From: Aliiroseovarius pelagivivens
Lineage (GTDB): Bacteria > Pseudomonadota > Alphaproteobacteria > Rhodobacterales > Rhodobacteraceae
Assembly (NCBI RefSeq): GCF_900302485.1
Contig: NZ_OMOI01000001.1
Coordinates: forward strand, 310,001-374,000
Direction of reading: 5' to 3'
DNA length: 64,000 nucleotides
Program-made: the position numbers and the translations under genes
Notes under the pieces: generated by a model
Seen by the model: the letters and a program-made list of their open reading frames with translations, nothing else
What the model was told of the DNA's origin: nothing
Database searches by the model: none
Shown: in pieces, positions 45,990 through 55,437 of the stretch
How the letters are laid out: each line of letters begins with the position of its first letter
Position numbering within the stretch: the first letter of the stretch is position 1

Positions 45990-47079
45990 CAAGGCACAGA
46001 TCCGGGCTGAAGCCGCCCGCCTGATGGCGTTCTTTGAAGCCAAGGGGGCCACTGCGGTCGAAGCGGACATTCTGCAACCTGCCGGCACGCTTCTGGACCT
46101 TTATGGGGAAGACATCCGGGGCCGCGCTTTCGTGACCCATGACCCGATCCGGGGTGAATCGATGCTGCGCCCTGACTTTACCGTGCCGGTCGTGCAAATG
46201 CACATGTCCGATGGTGCAGAACCCGCCCGTTATACCTATATGGGCGAGGTGTTCCGCGCCCAGGAAGAGGCCGCTCACCGTGCGTCCGAGAACTTTCAGG
46301 TTGGGTACGAGGTCTTTGACCGCGACGCCCCAATCGAAGCGGACGCCGAGGTGTTCGCCTTGATCCAAGACGCACTGTCGCCCCTGTCGCTGCGCGCAGC
46401 AACCGGCGATATGGGCCTACTTCTGGCGGCCGTGCGCGGATTGAAAACCACCGATCGCCGCAAGGCAGCCCTGCTGCGCCACATCTGGCGTCCACGCCGT
46501 TTCCGCGCGTTGCTGGACCGGTTCGCCGGACGCGCGCCTGTGCCCGAAGGGCGCGAGGCACTTTTGGCCAAAGAAGATCCCATGCAGGATGCGGGCCCTC
46601 AGATTGGTTTGCGCTCGGCGGCTGAAATCGCTGACCGTATCGCGGCTTTGCGCGAAGACGCTGCCGCTGCTCCGATCTCGACGCAGGAAGTCGAGCTGTT
46701 GGACGATCTTCTGGCCTTGCGCGAAACCACCGTAAACGTGCTGGAGCATCTGCGCGACATCGCCGTCGACATGCCTGCCATCGCGGATGCAGTGGACCGT
46801 CTGGAAGCCCGCGCCGAGGCTTTGGCCAAGCGCGGTGTGGACGTGACCAAGCTGGACTTCGAAGGCAGCTATGGCCGCACCTCGATGGAATATTATGACG
46901 GGTTCGTTTTTGGCTTCTACGCGGAAACCCGACCCGATCTGGCCCCGGTGGCTACTGGCGGGCGCTATGATGCGTTGACCCGTGTTCTTGGGCGCGCCAA
47001 GGGGCATGAAATCCCCGCCGTCGGCGGCGTCATCCGCCCCGAAATTGTGTTGGAACTGACCGCAGGGGGCGCAAAATGA
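45982..47079 (+). CDS. hisZ: ATP phosphoribosyltransferase regulatory subunit
   Basis: 365 residues from the ATG at 45982 inside the hisS end. HisZ is a HisRS-like catalytic-core paralogue lacking aminoacylation; it binds short HisG and confers feedback control. Shared motifs are [24 protein letters not shown] and [14 protein letters not shown]. There is no anticodon-binding domain, as expected. Overlaps hisG by ATGA. Confidence 0.93.
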   Translation: MTDKAQIRAEAARLMAFFEAKGATAVEADILQPAGTLLDLYGEDIRGRAFVTHDPIRGESMLRPDFTVPVVQMHMSDGAEPARYTYMGEVFRAQEEAAHRASENFQVGYEVFDRDAPIEADAEVFALIQDALSPLSLRAATGDMGLLLAAVRGLKTTDRRKAALLRHIWRPRRFRALLDRFAGRAPVPEGREALLAKEDPMQDAGPQIGLRSAAEIADRIAALREDAAAAPISTQEVELLDDLLALRETTVNVLEHLRDIAVDMPAIADAVDRLEARAEALAKRGVDVTKLDFEGSYGRTSMEYYDGFVFGFYAETRPDLAPVATGGRYDALTRVLGRAKGHEIPAVGGVIRPEIVLELTAGGAK

Positions 47080-47774
47080 CCCTGAAGATTGGTGTGCCCT
47101 CGAAGGGCCGTCTGATGGAGAAGACCTTTGACTGGTTCGGCGCCCGTGGCGTGGAACTGGCCCGCACCGGATCGGACCGCGAATATGCAGCCGCGGTCAA
47201 CGGAATTGACGGAATCGAGCTGGTCTTGCTGTCCGCAGGTGAAATCCCGCGCGAACTAGCGGCCGGTCGCATTCATCTGGGCGTAACAGGTTCGGATCTT
47301 GTGCGCGAAAAGCTGGGCAGCTGGCAGGACAAAGTGGCGGAACTGGCGCTGATGGGATTTGGCCACGCGGATCTGATCATCGCGGTGCCCAAATGCTGGG
47401 TTGATGTAAACACTCTGGATGATCTGGACGCAGCGGCCGCTGCCTTCCGCGCGCAGCACGGCTTCCGTCTGCGCATCGCCACCAAATTCCACCGTCTGAT
47501 CCGCGATCACCTGCGCGATCACGGTGTGGCGGATTATCAGCTGGTGGATAGCCAAGGCGCGACTGAAGGCACCGTGAAGAACGAAACCGCCGAGGCCGTG
47601 GCCGACATTACCTCGACCGGGGAAACTCTGCGCGCCAACCACTTGAAGATCCTGGCGGGCAAACCCGTGCACAAATCGCAAGCCACCCTGTTCAAGTCGC
47701 GCAATGCGGATTGGAACGAGGCGACGCGCGCGACCCTTGCGGCATTGACCGGGAAACTGGGTCTTCAGTCTTAA
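47076..47774 (+). CDS. hisG: ATP phosphoribosyltransferase, short form
   Basis: 232 residues; the short HisG lacks the C-terminal regulatory ACT-like domain and needs HisZ, encoded just upstream. First step of histidine synthesis: PRPP + ATP to phosphoribosyl-ATP. Motifs: KIGVPSKGRLMEKT at the N-terminus, HLGVTGSDLV, and the PRPP loop DSQGATEGTVKNETAE. Ends with a 4-base convergent overlap with the DUF2461 gene. Confidence 0.94.
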   Translation: MTLKIGVPSKGRLMEKTFDWFGARGVELARTGSDREYAAAVNGIDGIELVLLSAGEIPRELAAGRIHLGVTGSDLVREKLGSWQDKVAELALMGFGHADLIIAVPKCWVDVNTLDDLDAAAAAFRAQHGFRLRIATKFHRLIRDHLRDHGVADYQLVDSQGATEGTVKNETAEAVADITSTGETLRANHLKILAGKPVHKSQATLFKSRNADWNEATRATLAALTGKLGLQS

Positions 47775-48424
47775 ACGGGTGCTCCCAAGGCCAGTTTCAT
47801 CCAGCCGCGCAGCGGCTCCATGGGTTTCAGCTCGCTGGCGATAATGTCCGGCGCGTCCGGTCCCATGATCTCGTTCTGCGGGACGTGATCATTCCACCAA
47901 ACGATCCCTTTGCGGCGCAAAAGCTCTCCGGAGGGATGATCCGCATCCCACGCCAATGGGATACGTTTCAGCTCGGGGTCCGAGATGCGCAGCCCTGCCG
48001 ATACTGCATGCGCGTTCAACTCCAGCAGTATCTCGCCCTGTGGTCCCGCCACGGTCTCGCGCCAATGATCCAGCGCTTCGTGTTCGAAGGCGAATATTCC
48101 GTACCCCACCACAAGGTGATCGGTCTGCAATCCCACCATCCAGCTGGCCCCGGTTTGCGCATCCGCAATGCCGATGTGAATGTGTGTGTTGTAGGGTGTT
48201 TTGTCTTTTGAGAACCGCAGATCGCGATGCATCCGAAAGATGCGTGACTTCACGTCTGTTGCATAAGTGGCCGCAAGCCTTTGGTTCAACGCATTGGTAA
48301 AGTGTGCGGTGGCGTCTTTGACATGAGCCTCATATCGCGGCTTGTTTACCTGAAACCAATCGCGGCTGTTGTTGTCAGATAGGTCGCGAAGAAACGACAG
48401 AGTCTCGTCGCTGAACCAGGTCAT
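47771..48424 (-). CDS. DUF2461 family protein
   Basis: 217 residues. Conserved motifs of the family: LRDLSDNNSRDWFQVNKPRYE at residues ~12-32 and RIFRMHRDLRFSKDKTPYNTH-like region after residue 60. Function unknown. It starts inside the end of the CDGSH gene (ATGA overlap), so the two are co-expressed. Confidence 0.88.
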   Translation of the reverse strand: MTWFSDETLSFLRDLSDNNSRDWFQVNKPRYEAHVKDATAHFTNALNQRLAATYATDVKSRIFRMHRDLRFSKDKTPYNTHIHIGIADAQTGASWMVGLQTDHLVVGYGIFAFEHEALDHWRETVAGPQGEILLELNAHAVSAGLRISDPELKRIPLAWDADHPSGELLRRKGIVWWNDHVPQNEIMGPDAPDIIASELKPMEPLRGWMKLALGAPV

Positions 48425-49065
48425 GACGCCGGATCGACCGGATCAGAAAATCCCGCCGCCTTGTGACTGCCATCGCAGAAGGGCTTGTTTTTCGATGACC
48501 CGCAACGGCACAGAAATGCCTTGCCGACGGTTCCGATCCGTCGCCCGGTTCCAGAACAGACTTCAAGATTTCCATCCACCACAATCGGTCCATCAGGACG
48601 GCGCGAAACCTCCGCCGGACCGCCTGCATCCTCGGTTTCCGAGGGCGTGGTCGGGGTGGGCTCTCCGGTGGCCTCAAACCCGCCTTCCACATGGCTGTAG
48701 TCGCAATAAGGTTTGTTCTTCGATAGCCCACAGCGACAAAGCGCAACGCGGGTTTCGCGGTCGTCGCCTTCGACGCAGACATCGCCCGCCAGAACCAATG
48801 GTCCGTTTTCCAGAACCGCCAACCGATTGATCTTCGGCGCGCGCTCTTCCACGCCCGAGTTGCGCCGAAACGCCAAAGCCCCCGACGGGCAGGTGCGGAT
48901 CATCGCGGCCACTTCCTCGGCGCTGGCATTGTCGGGCTGCACCCATGGCCGCTTCGATGGGTCAAACACCTCGGGCAACTGAAGGAAGCAATTACGCGCG
49001 TGGATGCAGCGCTTCAGGTCAAAGGTGACCGTAATGTCTTCACCGGTGTACTCTTTACGTTTCAT
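48421..49065 (-). CDS. Fer4_19 plus tandem CDGSH iron-sulfur protein
   Basis: 214 residues. N-terminal ferredoxin-like domain with cysteines in LKRCIHARNC and RTCPSGALAF, then two CDGSH-type [2Fe-2S] motifs: CRCGLSKNKPYCDYSH and CRCGSSKNKPFCDGSH, separated by a ~45-residue acidic/proline linker. Each motif has the 3Cys-1His pattern of mitoNEET relatives. The first motif has Tyr in place of the usual Gly before Ser-His. Likely cytosolic redox or iron-sulfur transfer role; partner is the DUF2461 protein by overlap. Confidence 0.9.
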   Translation of the reverse strand: MKRKEYTGEDITVTFDLKRCIHARNCFLQLPEVFDPSKRPWVQPDNASAEEVAAMIRTCPSGALAFRRNSGVEERAPKINRLAVLENGPLVLAGDVCVEGDDRETRVALCRCGLSKNKPYCDYSHVEGGFEATGEPTPTTPSETEDAGGPAEVSRRPDGPIVVDGNLEVCSGTGRRIGTVGKAFLCRCGSSKNKPFCDGSHKAAGFSDPVDPAS

Positions 49066-49126
49066 AGCTGGCTCCTTGGCTGACCAAGTTCAGCCTAGCC
49101 CAGCCTCGCAAAAACACAAAATCACG

Positions 49127-49153
49127 AAAAAAGGCGCCCACGATCGGGCGCCT
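49127..49153 (-). terminator. trpS terminator
   Basis: 8-bp stem AGGCGCCC / GGGCGCCT (49132-49139 with 49146-49153) with a 6-base loop, followed on the minus strand by six Ts. It ends trpS before the CDGSH gene starts. Confidence 0.88.
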
Positions 49154-49157
49154 CTCA

Positions 49158-49199
49158 TTTTCTTACTAAAAGTATCCCGGGGTCCGGGGCTGGCCCCGG
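49158..49199 (+). repeat. Intergenic repeat element copy B
   Basis: 25-nt core (49158-49182: TTTTCTTACT, AAAAGTATC, CCGGGG) followed after 3 bases by GGGGC-TG-GCCCC within CCGGGGCTGGCCCCGG (49184-49199). It lies in the trpS 3' region, oriented against trpS. Confidence 0.6.
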
Positions 49200-49205
49200 T
49201 CCGAC

Positions 49206-50231
49206 TTAGCGCTTACGCGAACGCAGGAAGCCTGTGATGTCATAGGCGCGATCCAGAATGGGCTGGGCAATCGCCTCGGCCTTGTCGGCGCCTTCGCCCA
49301 GAATGCGGTCGATCTCGGCTTTGTCGTTCATCAGGCGCGACATCTCTTCCGAGATCGGTGCCAGCTTCTCGACTGCCAGATCCGCAAGTGCAGGCTTGAA
49401 ACGGCCCCAGCCAGCGCCTGCGTATTCCGTGATTACCTGTTCGTTTGTCAGACCTGACAGACCCGCATAAATGTCCACTAGGTTCTTTGCCTCGGGGCGA
49501 TCCTTCAGACCTTCCAGCGTCTCGGGCAGAGGCTCTGGATCGGTCTTTGCCTTCTTGAACTTCTTGGCGATCTTGTCGGCATCATCGGTCATGTTGATGC
49601 GTTCCATGTCGCTTTCACCCGATTTCGACATCTTCTTGGTACCGTCACGCAGGTTCATCACGCGGGTCGCCGGGCCTTCGATGATCGGCTCGGGCTGCGG
49701 GAAGAAACCTTCGGCCTTGAAGTCGTGGTTGAACTTCGCGGCGATGTCGCGCGTCAGTTCCACATGCTGCTTCTGATCCTCGCCCACAGGCACGTGGGTC
49801 GCGTGATAGAGCAGAATGTCAGCGGCCATCAGCGACGGGTAAGCATAAAGCCCAAGCGAGCTTTGCTCGGCATTCTTGCCAGCCTTGTCTTTGAACTGGG
49901 TCATCCGGTTCATCCAACCTACGCGCGCCACGCAATTGAACAGCCACGCGAGTTCGGCATGTGCAGGAACTTGGCTTTGGTTGAACAGGATCGACTGGCT
50001 GGGATCAATGCCCGCGGCCAGGAACCCGGCGGCCACTTCGCGGGTCGCGTCGGTCAGCTCTTTCGGGTCTTGCCAGACGGTGATGGCATGCAGGTCGACG
50101 ACGCAGTAAACCGTCTCGAAATCCTGTGCCTGCATGTCCACGAAACGCTTGATGGCGCCAAGGTAGTTGCCCAGCGTCAGCCCGCCCGAGGGTTTGATCC
50201 CCGAAAATACGCGCGGCGTGTGATTGGTCAT
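49206..50231 (-). CDS. trpS: Tryptophanyl-tRNA synthetase
   Basis: 341 residues, class I synthetase. The HIGH-equivalent [12 protein letters not shown] lies in the N-terminal Rossmann fold and the KMSKS loop reads KKMSKS. The family's DLHAITV and [17 protein letters not shown] regions are intact. Monocistronic, with a clear terminator; divergent from the rhomboid-like gene. Confidence 0.95.
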   Translation of the reverse strand: MTNHTPRVFSGIKPSGGLTLGNYLGAIKRFVDMQAQDFETVYCVVDLHAITVWQDPKELTDATREVAAGFLAAGIDPSQSILFNQSQVPAHAELAWLFNCVARVGWMNRMTQFKDKAGKNAEQSSLGLYAYPSLMAADILLYHATHVPVGEDQKQHVELTRDIAAKFNHDFKAEGFFPQPEPIIEGPATRVMNLRDGTKKMSKSGESDMERINMTDDADKIAKKFKKAKTDPEPLPETLEGLKDRPEAKNLVDIYAGLSGLTNEQVITEYAGAGWGRFKPALADLAVEKLAPISEEMSRLMNDKAEIDRILGEGADKAEAIAQPILDRAYDITGFLRSRKR

Positions 50232-50329
50232 GTGTTTACTCCGTCTGGAATTCTGTGCCCATGTCGATTACCTAGCTGGGCAGACAGCGTCAAGGAAAGC
50301 CCGTCGACAAGACGGCGAAGGAGCAGTGC

Positions 50330-51016
50330 ATGACCCATCCGCATGATGAAAGTCCCGTCAACCCTCTGCCACCAGTGGTTATTGCCCTTTCGGTATTTCT
50401 CGTCGGGATCGAGCTGGTGTTCTGGGTCGGAAGCAAAGGGCTGATCGGCGGGCCCGAGGCCGCAGGCTGGCGCATTGCCACGATCGAGAACTGGGGCTTT
50501 CGCGAACCGCTTTTCGCGTGGATGGTTGAAAACGGACGCTTCCCCTTGAAGGACATGGCGCGGTTTTTCACCTATCCGTTCCTGCATATCAGCTTCACCC
50601 ATCTTCTGTTCGTGCTCGTCTTCCTTCTGGCACTTGGAAAAATGGTGGGCGAGGTCTTTTCGACCTTTGCCTTTCTGGTGGTCTTCTTCGGCTCGGCCAT
50701 TGTCGGCGCGTTGGTCTATTGGCTGGTTTGGGACACGGGCGTCGTGCTGTTCGGAGGCTATCCGGCGGTCTATGGCCTGATCGGAGCCTACACGTTCATC
50801 CTGTGGGCGGAGCTGGGTGCAACTGGTGGTAACCAGCTGTCTGCCTTCCGGATCATCGCGTTTCTTCTTGGCATTCAGCTGATCTTCAGCCTGCTGTTTG
50901 GGGCAGGGCTGAACTGGGTCAGTGAGGTTTCGGGCTTTGTCGCGGGCTTCGGGCTGAGCTTTCTGGTCAGCCCGGGCGGCTGGTCGCGCGTGGTGCAGCG
51001 GTTGCGTCAGCGGTAG
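50330..51016 (+). CDS. Rhomboid-fold membrane protein, catalytically degenerate
   Basis: 228 residues with six predicted helices in the rhomboid arrangement. The three signature sites are altered. Where active rhomboids have GxSG the sequence is GGYPAVYGLIG (Ser to Tyr, Gly to Pro). The TM6 histidine of the AHxxG motif is Glu in SEVSGFVAG. The oxyanion Asn after HLL is absent (THLLFVLVF). It is therefore likely a pseudoprotease of the iRhom/derlin kind by analogy, perhaps a membrane chaperone or scaffold. The fold call rests on helix spacing and flanking residues. Confidence 0.8.
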   Translation: MTHPHDESPVNPLPPVVIALSVFLVGIELVFWVGSKGLIGGPEAAGWRIATIENWGFREPLFAWMVENGRFPLKDMARFFTYPFLHISFTHLLFVLVFLLALGKMVGEVFSTFAFLVVFFGSAIVGALVYWLVWDTGVVLFGGYPAVYGLIGAYTFILWAELGATGGNQLSAFRIIAFLLGIQLIFSLLFGAGLNWVSEVSGFVAGFGLSFLVSPGGWSRVVQRLRQR

Positions 51017-51027
51017 AGGCTTTCGGC

Positions 51028-51044
51028 GGCTCATTTCATGAGCC
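51028..51044 (+). terminator. Hairpin after the rhomboid-like gene
   Basis: Perfect 7-bp stem GGCTCAT / ATGAGCC with a TTC loop, 11 bases after the stop. Only a weak TT follows, so termination efficiency is uncertain. Confidence 0.5.
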
Positions 51045-51048
51045 TTAA

Positions 51049-51104
51049 GGGGCCTTGCCCCTCAGCGCTGCGCGCTTCACCCCAAGATACTTGAGACAAG
51101 AAAA
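51049..51104 (-). repeat. Intergenic repeat element copy C
   Basis: Read on the minus strand, the core 51104-51080 is TTTTCTTGTC, TCAAGTATC, TTGGGG, followed 18 bases later by GGGGC-AAG-GCCCC (51061-51049). It begins 11 bases after the murJ stop and is oriented with murJ. Confidence 0.6.
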
Positions 51105-51115
51105 CGCGTGCGGGG

Positions 51116-52654
51116 TTAGCCTCGGCGGAAGGCGGACTTGATTTCCGACATGTGGAACGCGCCGAGCATTTGTCCGGCCAGCCCGTAGATTGCGATCCCG
51201 CCCAGAACAAGCACGGCAAGTGCCGCGATTTTGACGCCCGAGATGGCGAAGAGCGGGGCCATGATGAAGGCCATCGCCACAAGGGCGGCACCCATGACGG
51301 CGCTCGCGGCGATGATGCGCCAAAGGCGTGACCAGAAGCGCGCGTCAAAGCGGGTTTCCTCGCCCATGCGGACAGCGCCGATCCATGTCAGTGTGGTGAT
51401 GGTCCAGCCTGCCAGCGTTGTCCCAATCGCAGCAGCGATGAAGCCCAGATGGTAGCTTAGGCCGATGGCAATGGCTGCGTTTACCACCATGCCAACAAGG
51501 GCGAAATGGAAGGGGGCTTTGGTGTTTTCACGGGCGAAATACACAGATGAGAGCACTTTTTGCAACACGAAGGCTGGCAGGCCCGCGCCGTAGATTGCCG
51601 TGGCCAGTGCGGTCCATTTCGCATCATCGATTGTAAACGCGCCACGTTGGAAAAGCACTTCGATCAGCGGGAGCGGGATCACCACCAGCGCGACTGCGGC
51701 GGGGATGGTCAGGGCCAGCGACATCTCGCCCGCGCGGCTGAGTGCATCGCGGCTGGCGGCCATGTCGCCTGCGCGCAGGTTGCGCGACAGTTCGGGCAGA
51801 AGCACGATGCCGATGGCGATGCCGACCACGCCCAATGGCAGTTGATAGAGGCGATCCGCATAGTAAAGCCACGCCACGGCGCCCTCAAAGAAGCTAGCAA
51901 CCTGACGGCCCACCAGAAGATTGATCTGGGTCACACCTCCCGCCAGTGCAGCAGGGGCTGCGATGATGGCGAGCCGTTTCAATTCGGGCGTCATATGCGG
52001 CATACGCGGGATCAGGCGATATCCAGCTCGGCTGGCAGCGATCCAGACCAGAACCACCTGCGCAATACCGGCGACAGGCACGGTCCATGTCATGGCCAAG
52101 CCGATGTCGCCACCCATCAGGTCAGCGATCAGCATGGCGGCGATGAAAATCACGTTCAAAAGCACCGGGGCGGCGGCAGCGGCCATGAAGCGTCCGGTGG
52201 CATTCAGAACGCCTGACAGAAGTGCGGCCAGCGAGATGAACAGGATATAGGGGAAGGCGATCCGTCCATAGGTGACGGCCAGATCAAAGCGATTGTCTTC
52301 GGTAAAGCCGGACGCCATGGCATAAACCAGCGCGGGCATGAAGATCTGTGCGATGATCGAGAAGATCACAAGGATGAATGCGAGCCCCGCAAACGCATCG
52401 CGCGCGAATTCCAGCGCACCGTCTCCGCTCTCGTGTTTCTTGGCGAACATTGGCACAAAGGCCACGTTCAGCGTTCCTTCCGCAAAGAAGCGGCGGAACA
52501 TATTGGGCAGGGAAAAGGCGATCAGGAATGCCTCGGCCACGGCAGAGGATCCAAGGAACGCGCCGATCATAATGTCGCGCACGAACCCAAGGATGCGGCT
52601 GGCCATGGTCCAGCCCCCGACGGTCATGAAGCCCCTGGCCAATCGTGATGCCAT
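51116..52654 (-). CDS. murJ: Lipid II flippase
   Basis: 512 residues, about 14 membrane helices, MOP superfamily. It moves lipid II across the inner membrane for peptidoglycan synthesis. Family features include the N-terminal SRILGFVRDIMIGAFLGSSA, PNMFRRFFAEGTLNVAFVPM and the central QINLLVGRQVASF. The start codon lies next to the glnD stop, an arrangement common in alphaproteobacteria. Confidence 0.94.
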   Translation of the reverse strand: MASRLARGFMTVGGWTMASRILGFVRDIMIGAFLGSSAVAEAFLIAFSLPNMFRRFFAEGTLNVAFVPMFAKKHESGDGALEFARDAFAGLAFILVIFSIIAQIFMPALVYAMASGFTEDNRFDLAVTYGRIAFPYILFISLAALLSGVLNATGRFMAAAAAPVLLNVIFIAAMLIADLMGGDIGLAMTWTVPVAGIAQVVLVWIAASRAGYRLIPRMPHMTPELKRLAIIAAPAALAGGVTQINLLVGRQVASFFEGAVAWLYYADRLYQLPLGVVGIAIGIVLLPELSRNLRAGDMAASRDALSRAGEMSLALTIPAAVALVVIPLPLIEVLFQRGAFTIDDAKWTALATAIYGAGLPAFVLQKVLSSVYFARENTKAPFHFALVGMVVNAAIAIGLSYHLGFIAAAIGTTLAGWTITTLTWIGAVRMGEETRFDARFWSRLWRIIAASAVMGAALVAMAFIMAPLFAISGVKIAALAVLVLGGIAIYGLAGQMLGAFHMSEIKSAFRRG

Positions 52655-55437
52655 TATGTGGTCGCCCTTTCCACGCCCTTTTCGATTGCCGTGCGCAGCT
52701 TGTTTGCCAGCAGATCCTGCTTGTGCTCGGCATAGAATTTCAGGCCAAACATATCCTTGACGTAAAAGCTGTCGACCACCTGTTCGCCATAGGTCGCAAT
52801 CACAGCGGACGCAATATAGACATTCGCGTCGGCCAACGTGCGCGTCAGGTCATAAAGAAGGCCTGGACGGTCGCGGGTGTCGACTTCGATGATCGTATAG
52901 ATCTCGGACCCTTCATTGTCGAAGGTGATCGTGGTGGGCACCTTGAAAGCGCGTTCGCGTTTCTTGATCTTGTCGCGTCCGGCAATGGCATCTCGCGCGA
53001 CGACTTCGCCCTTCAGGATTTTGTGGGTCATCTGGGTCAGGCGTTTTTGCTTGGCCACGTCAAACGGACTGCCATCTGCGTCCTGTACCCAGAAACACGC
53101 CGTCGCATAGCCGTCCTTCGACGTATAGGTACGTGCATCCACGATGTTGGCCCCAACCGACGTCAGTGCGCCCGCAAGGCGCGAGAAGATGCCGGGGTGG
53201 TCGGCCAACACAAAATAGACACGTGTGACGTCGCGGTCCTGATCCGGTTCCAGTTCAATCCGGACTTCGTTGTCCTGAATGTCGCGCAGAAGCCGTGCAA
53301 AGACCGCGTGGGCCGAGACATGAAGCCCCTGCCAATAGGCATCATAGTGCCGGGCGGTTTCGGTCTTCAGATTCTTGGGTGTCCAGTCTGCCAGCTCTTT
53401 GCGCAAGGCGCGCTTGCTGTCAGCCCCACGGCTTTCGCGGTTCAGGGCCTCGGTTCCGTCTTCCAAGACCCGGCGCGTTTGGTTGTAAAGCGTGCGGATC
53501 AGCGTGGCTTTCCAGTTGTTCCACGTGTCCGGTCCGACGCCGCGAATGTCACAGACGGTTAGGACCGTCAGCAGATCCAAACGCCGGACAGACCGCACCG
53601 CCTTGGCAAAATCCTGCACGGTGCGCGGGTCAGAGATGTCACGTTTCTGCGCCATATCAGACATCAGCAGGTGATAGCGCACCAGCCATTCGACCGTCTC
53701 GCATTCCTTCGCGGTCAGCCCCAGCCGGGGGGCGACTTTGCGGGCAATTTTCGCCCCAAGAACCGAGTGATCCTGCGGCCGCCCTTTGCCAATATCATGC
53801 AAGAGCATTGCCACCATCAGGGTTTTGCGATTGATCCCTTTGCTGATGATCTCCGAGCTGATCGGAAGCTCAACTTCCAGCTCGTGCCGTTCGATCTGTG
53901 CGAAGTTCGAGATCACCTGGATCGTGTGTTCGTCCACCGTGTACGAGTGGTACATGTTGAACTGCATCATCGCCACGATGGGCTCGAATTCAGGGATGAA
54001 GGCGGACAAGACGCCCAGCTCGTTCATTCGGCGCAGAGCGCGTTCCGGGTTGCCGTGTTTCAACAGCAGATCAAGGAAGATGCGGATGGCTTCCTTGTTT
54101 TCGCGCACCTCGTCGTCGATCAGATGCAGATTATGCGAAACCAATCGCATGGCATGGGGATGGATCAACATGCCCGTGCGCAGACCTTCTTCGAAGATGC
54201 GCAAGAGGTTCAGCTTGTCGGACAGGAACGCGGTCTCGTCCGGGACATCAAGGCGGCCCTGTTGCTCCACGAAGCCATGCTTCAGTTTGCGGCGACGTTT
54301 CAAAAGGCGCATCAGGCGCGGCACTTGCTTTAGATGCTGTGCTTCCAATGCCGTCAACACGATCCGCGTCAGGTCGCCCACCTGCGTGGCGTGGCGGAAA
54401 AAGACCTGCATGAAATGCTCGACCGCGCGACGGCCTTCAGTGTCCTTGAAGCCCAAGCGGTCTGCGACCTCGACTTGAAGGTCAAACGACAGCTGGTCCG
54501 AGGGGCGATTGGTCAAAAGGTGCAACTGGCAGCGCACAGCCCACAGGAAGCTTTCGGCGTCGCGGAAGGTTTCGAACTCGTCCTCGGTGAAGACACCTTT
54601 GGACACAAGTTCCGAGGGATGCGCCACACGGTGCTGGTACTTTGCGACCCAAAAGAGCGTCTGAAGGTCACGCAGACCGCCCTTACCCTCTTTCACATTG
54701 GGCTCGACCACATAGCGCTGCCCCTGTTTGATATGGCGCGTGTCACGCTCGGCCAGCTTGGCTTCGATGAACTCTGCCAAAGTGCCGTCGAACAGATCTG
54801 CCCACAGGCGATCATCCAGTTCGTGGGCCAGTTCGGCGTCACCGCAAACGGGGCGTTGCTCCAGCAGGGCGGTGCGGATGGTGTAATCCTCGCGCCCCAA
54901 TCGCAGACAGTCGTCGATCGTGCGCGAGGCATGGCCCACCTTCAGCCGCAGATCCCACAGCATATAAAGCATGCTTTCAATGACGCTTTCCGCCCAAGCG
55001 GTGATTTTGTAGGGCGTCAGAAACAGCAAATCCACATCGGATTGCGGGGCCATTTCTCCGCGTCCATAGCCGCCCACCGCGATCACGGCGATCCTCTCGG
55101 AGGTGGTGGGGACGGGCAGGGGGTGCAGGCGTTCGGTCGCGACCCGATGCACGCAGCGCACCACGCAATCGGTCAGATGGCTATAGGCGGCAATGGCGGG
55201 GTGGGCGTCAAGCGGGGCTTGCGACAGAGCGTCGGCGATTTTTGCACGGCCCGATTTCATGGCGCCGCGCAGCTCAGTGACGGTCAGCTTGCGGATGGCT
55301 GCGGCATCCTTGGCATCTTCAAACGCCAGCTCAAGCCGCTGCCAAAGGGCCTGTTCATCGAGAATTTCTTCGGCAGGGCAAACAAGCTGCCCCACCAATT
55401 GATCCGGCTCAGGCCGGTCGACCTTAGAATCCGGCAC
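52654..55437 (-). CDS. glnD: Bifunctional PII uridylyltransferase / uridylyl-removing enzyme
   Basis: About 927 residues. It modifies PII proteins in response to glutamine. Nucleotidyltransferase motif GGYGRGEMAPQSDVDLLFL around residues 125-145, an HD domain with LLHDIGKGRPQDHS, and two C-terminal ACT domains (LADHPGIFSRLAGALT and DTRDRPGLLYDLTRTL). The start is ambiguous: the GTG at 55437 sits a good distance from AGAAG, while the TTG at 55443 is too close. Either overlaps the end of the lipoprotein gene upstream. Confidence 0.93.
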   Translation of the reverse strand: MPDSKVDRPEPDQLVGQLVCPAEEILDEQALWQRLELAFEDAKDAAAIRKLTVTELRGAMKSGRAKIADALSQAPLDAHPAIAAYSHLTDCVVRCVHRVATERLHPLPVPTTSERIAVIAVGGYGRGEMAPQSDVDLLFLTPYKITAWAESVIESMLYMLWDLRLKVGHASRTIDDCLRLGREDYTIRTALLEQRPVCGDAELAHELDDRLWADLFDGTLAEFIEAKLAERDTRHIKQGQRYVVEPNVKEGKGGLRDLQTLFWVAKYQHRVAHPSELVSKGVFTEDEFETFRDAESFLWAVRCQLHLLTNRPSDQLSFDLQVEVADRLGFKDTEGRRAVEHFMQVFFRHATQVGDLTRIVLTALEAQHLKQVPRLMRLLKRRRKLKHGFVEQQGRLDVPDETAFLSDKLNLLRIFEEGLRTGMLIHPHAMRLVSHNLHLIDDEVRENKEAIRIFLDLLLKHGNPERALRRMNELGVLSAFIPEFEPIVAMMQFNMYHSYTVDEHTIQVISNFAQIERHELEVELPISSEIISKGINRKTLMVAMLLHDIGKGRPQDHSVLGAKIARKVAPRLGLTAKECETVEWLVRYHLLMSDMAQKRDISDPRTVQDFAKAVRSVRRLDLLTVLTVCDIRGVGPDTWNNWKATLIRTLYNQTRRVLEDGTEALNRESRGADSKRALRKELADWTPKNLKTETARHYDAYWQGLHVSAHAVFARLLRDIQDNEVRIELEPDQDRDVTRVYFVLADHPGIFSRLAGALTSVGANIVDARTYTSKDGYATACFWVQDADGSPFDVAKQKRLTQMTHKILKGEVVARDAIAGRDKIKKRERAFKVPTTITFDNEGSEIYTIIEVDTRDRPGLLYDLTRTLADANVYIASAVIATYGEQVVDSFYVKDMFGLKFYAEHKQDLLANKLRTAIEKGVERATT

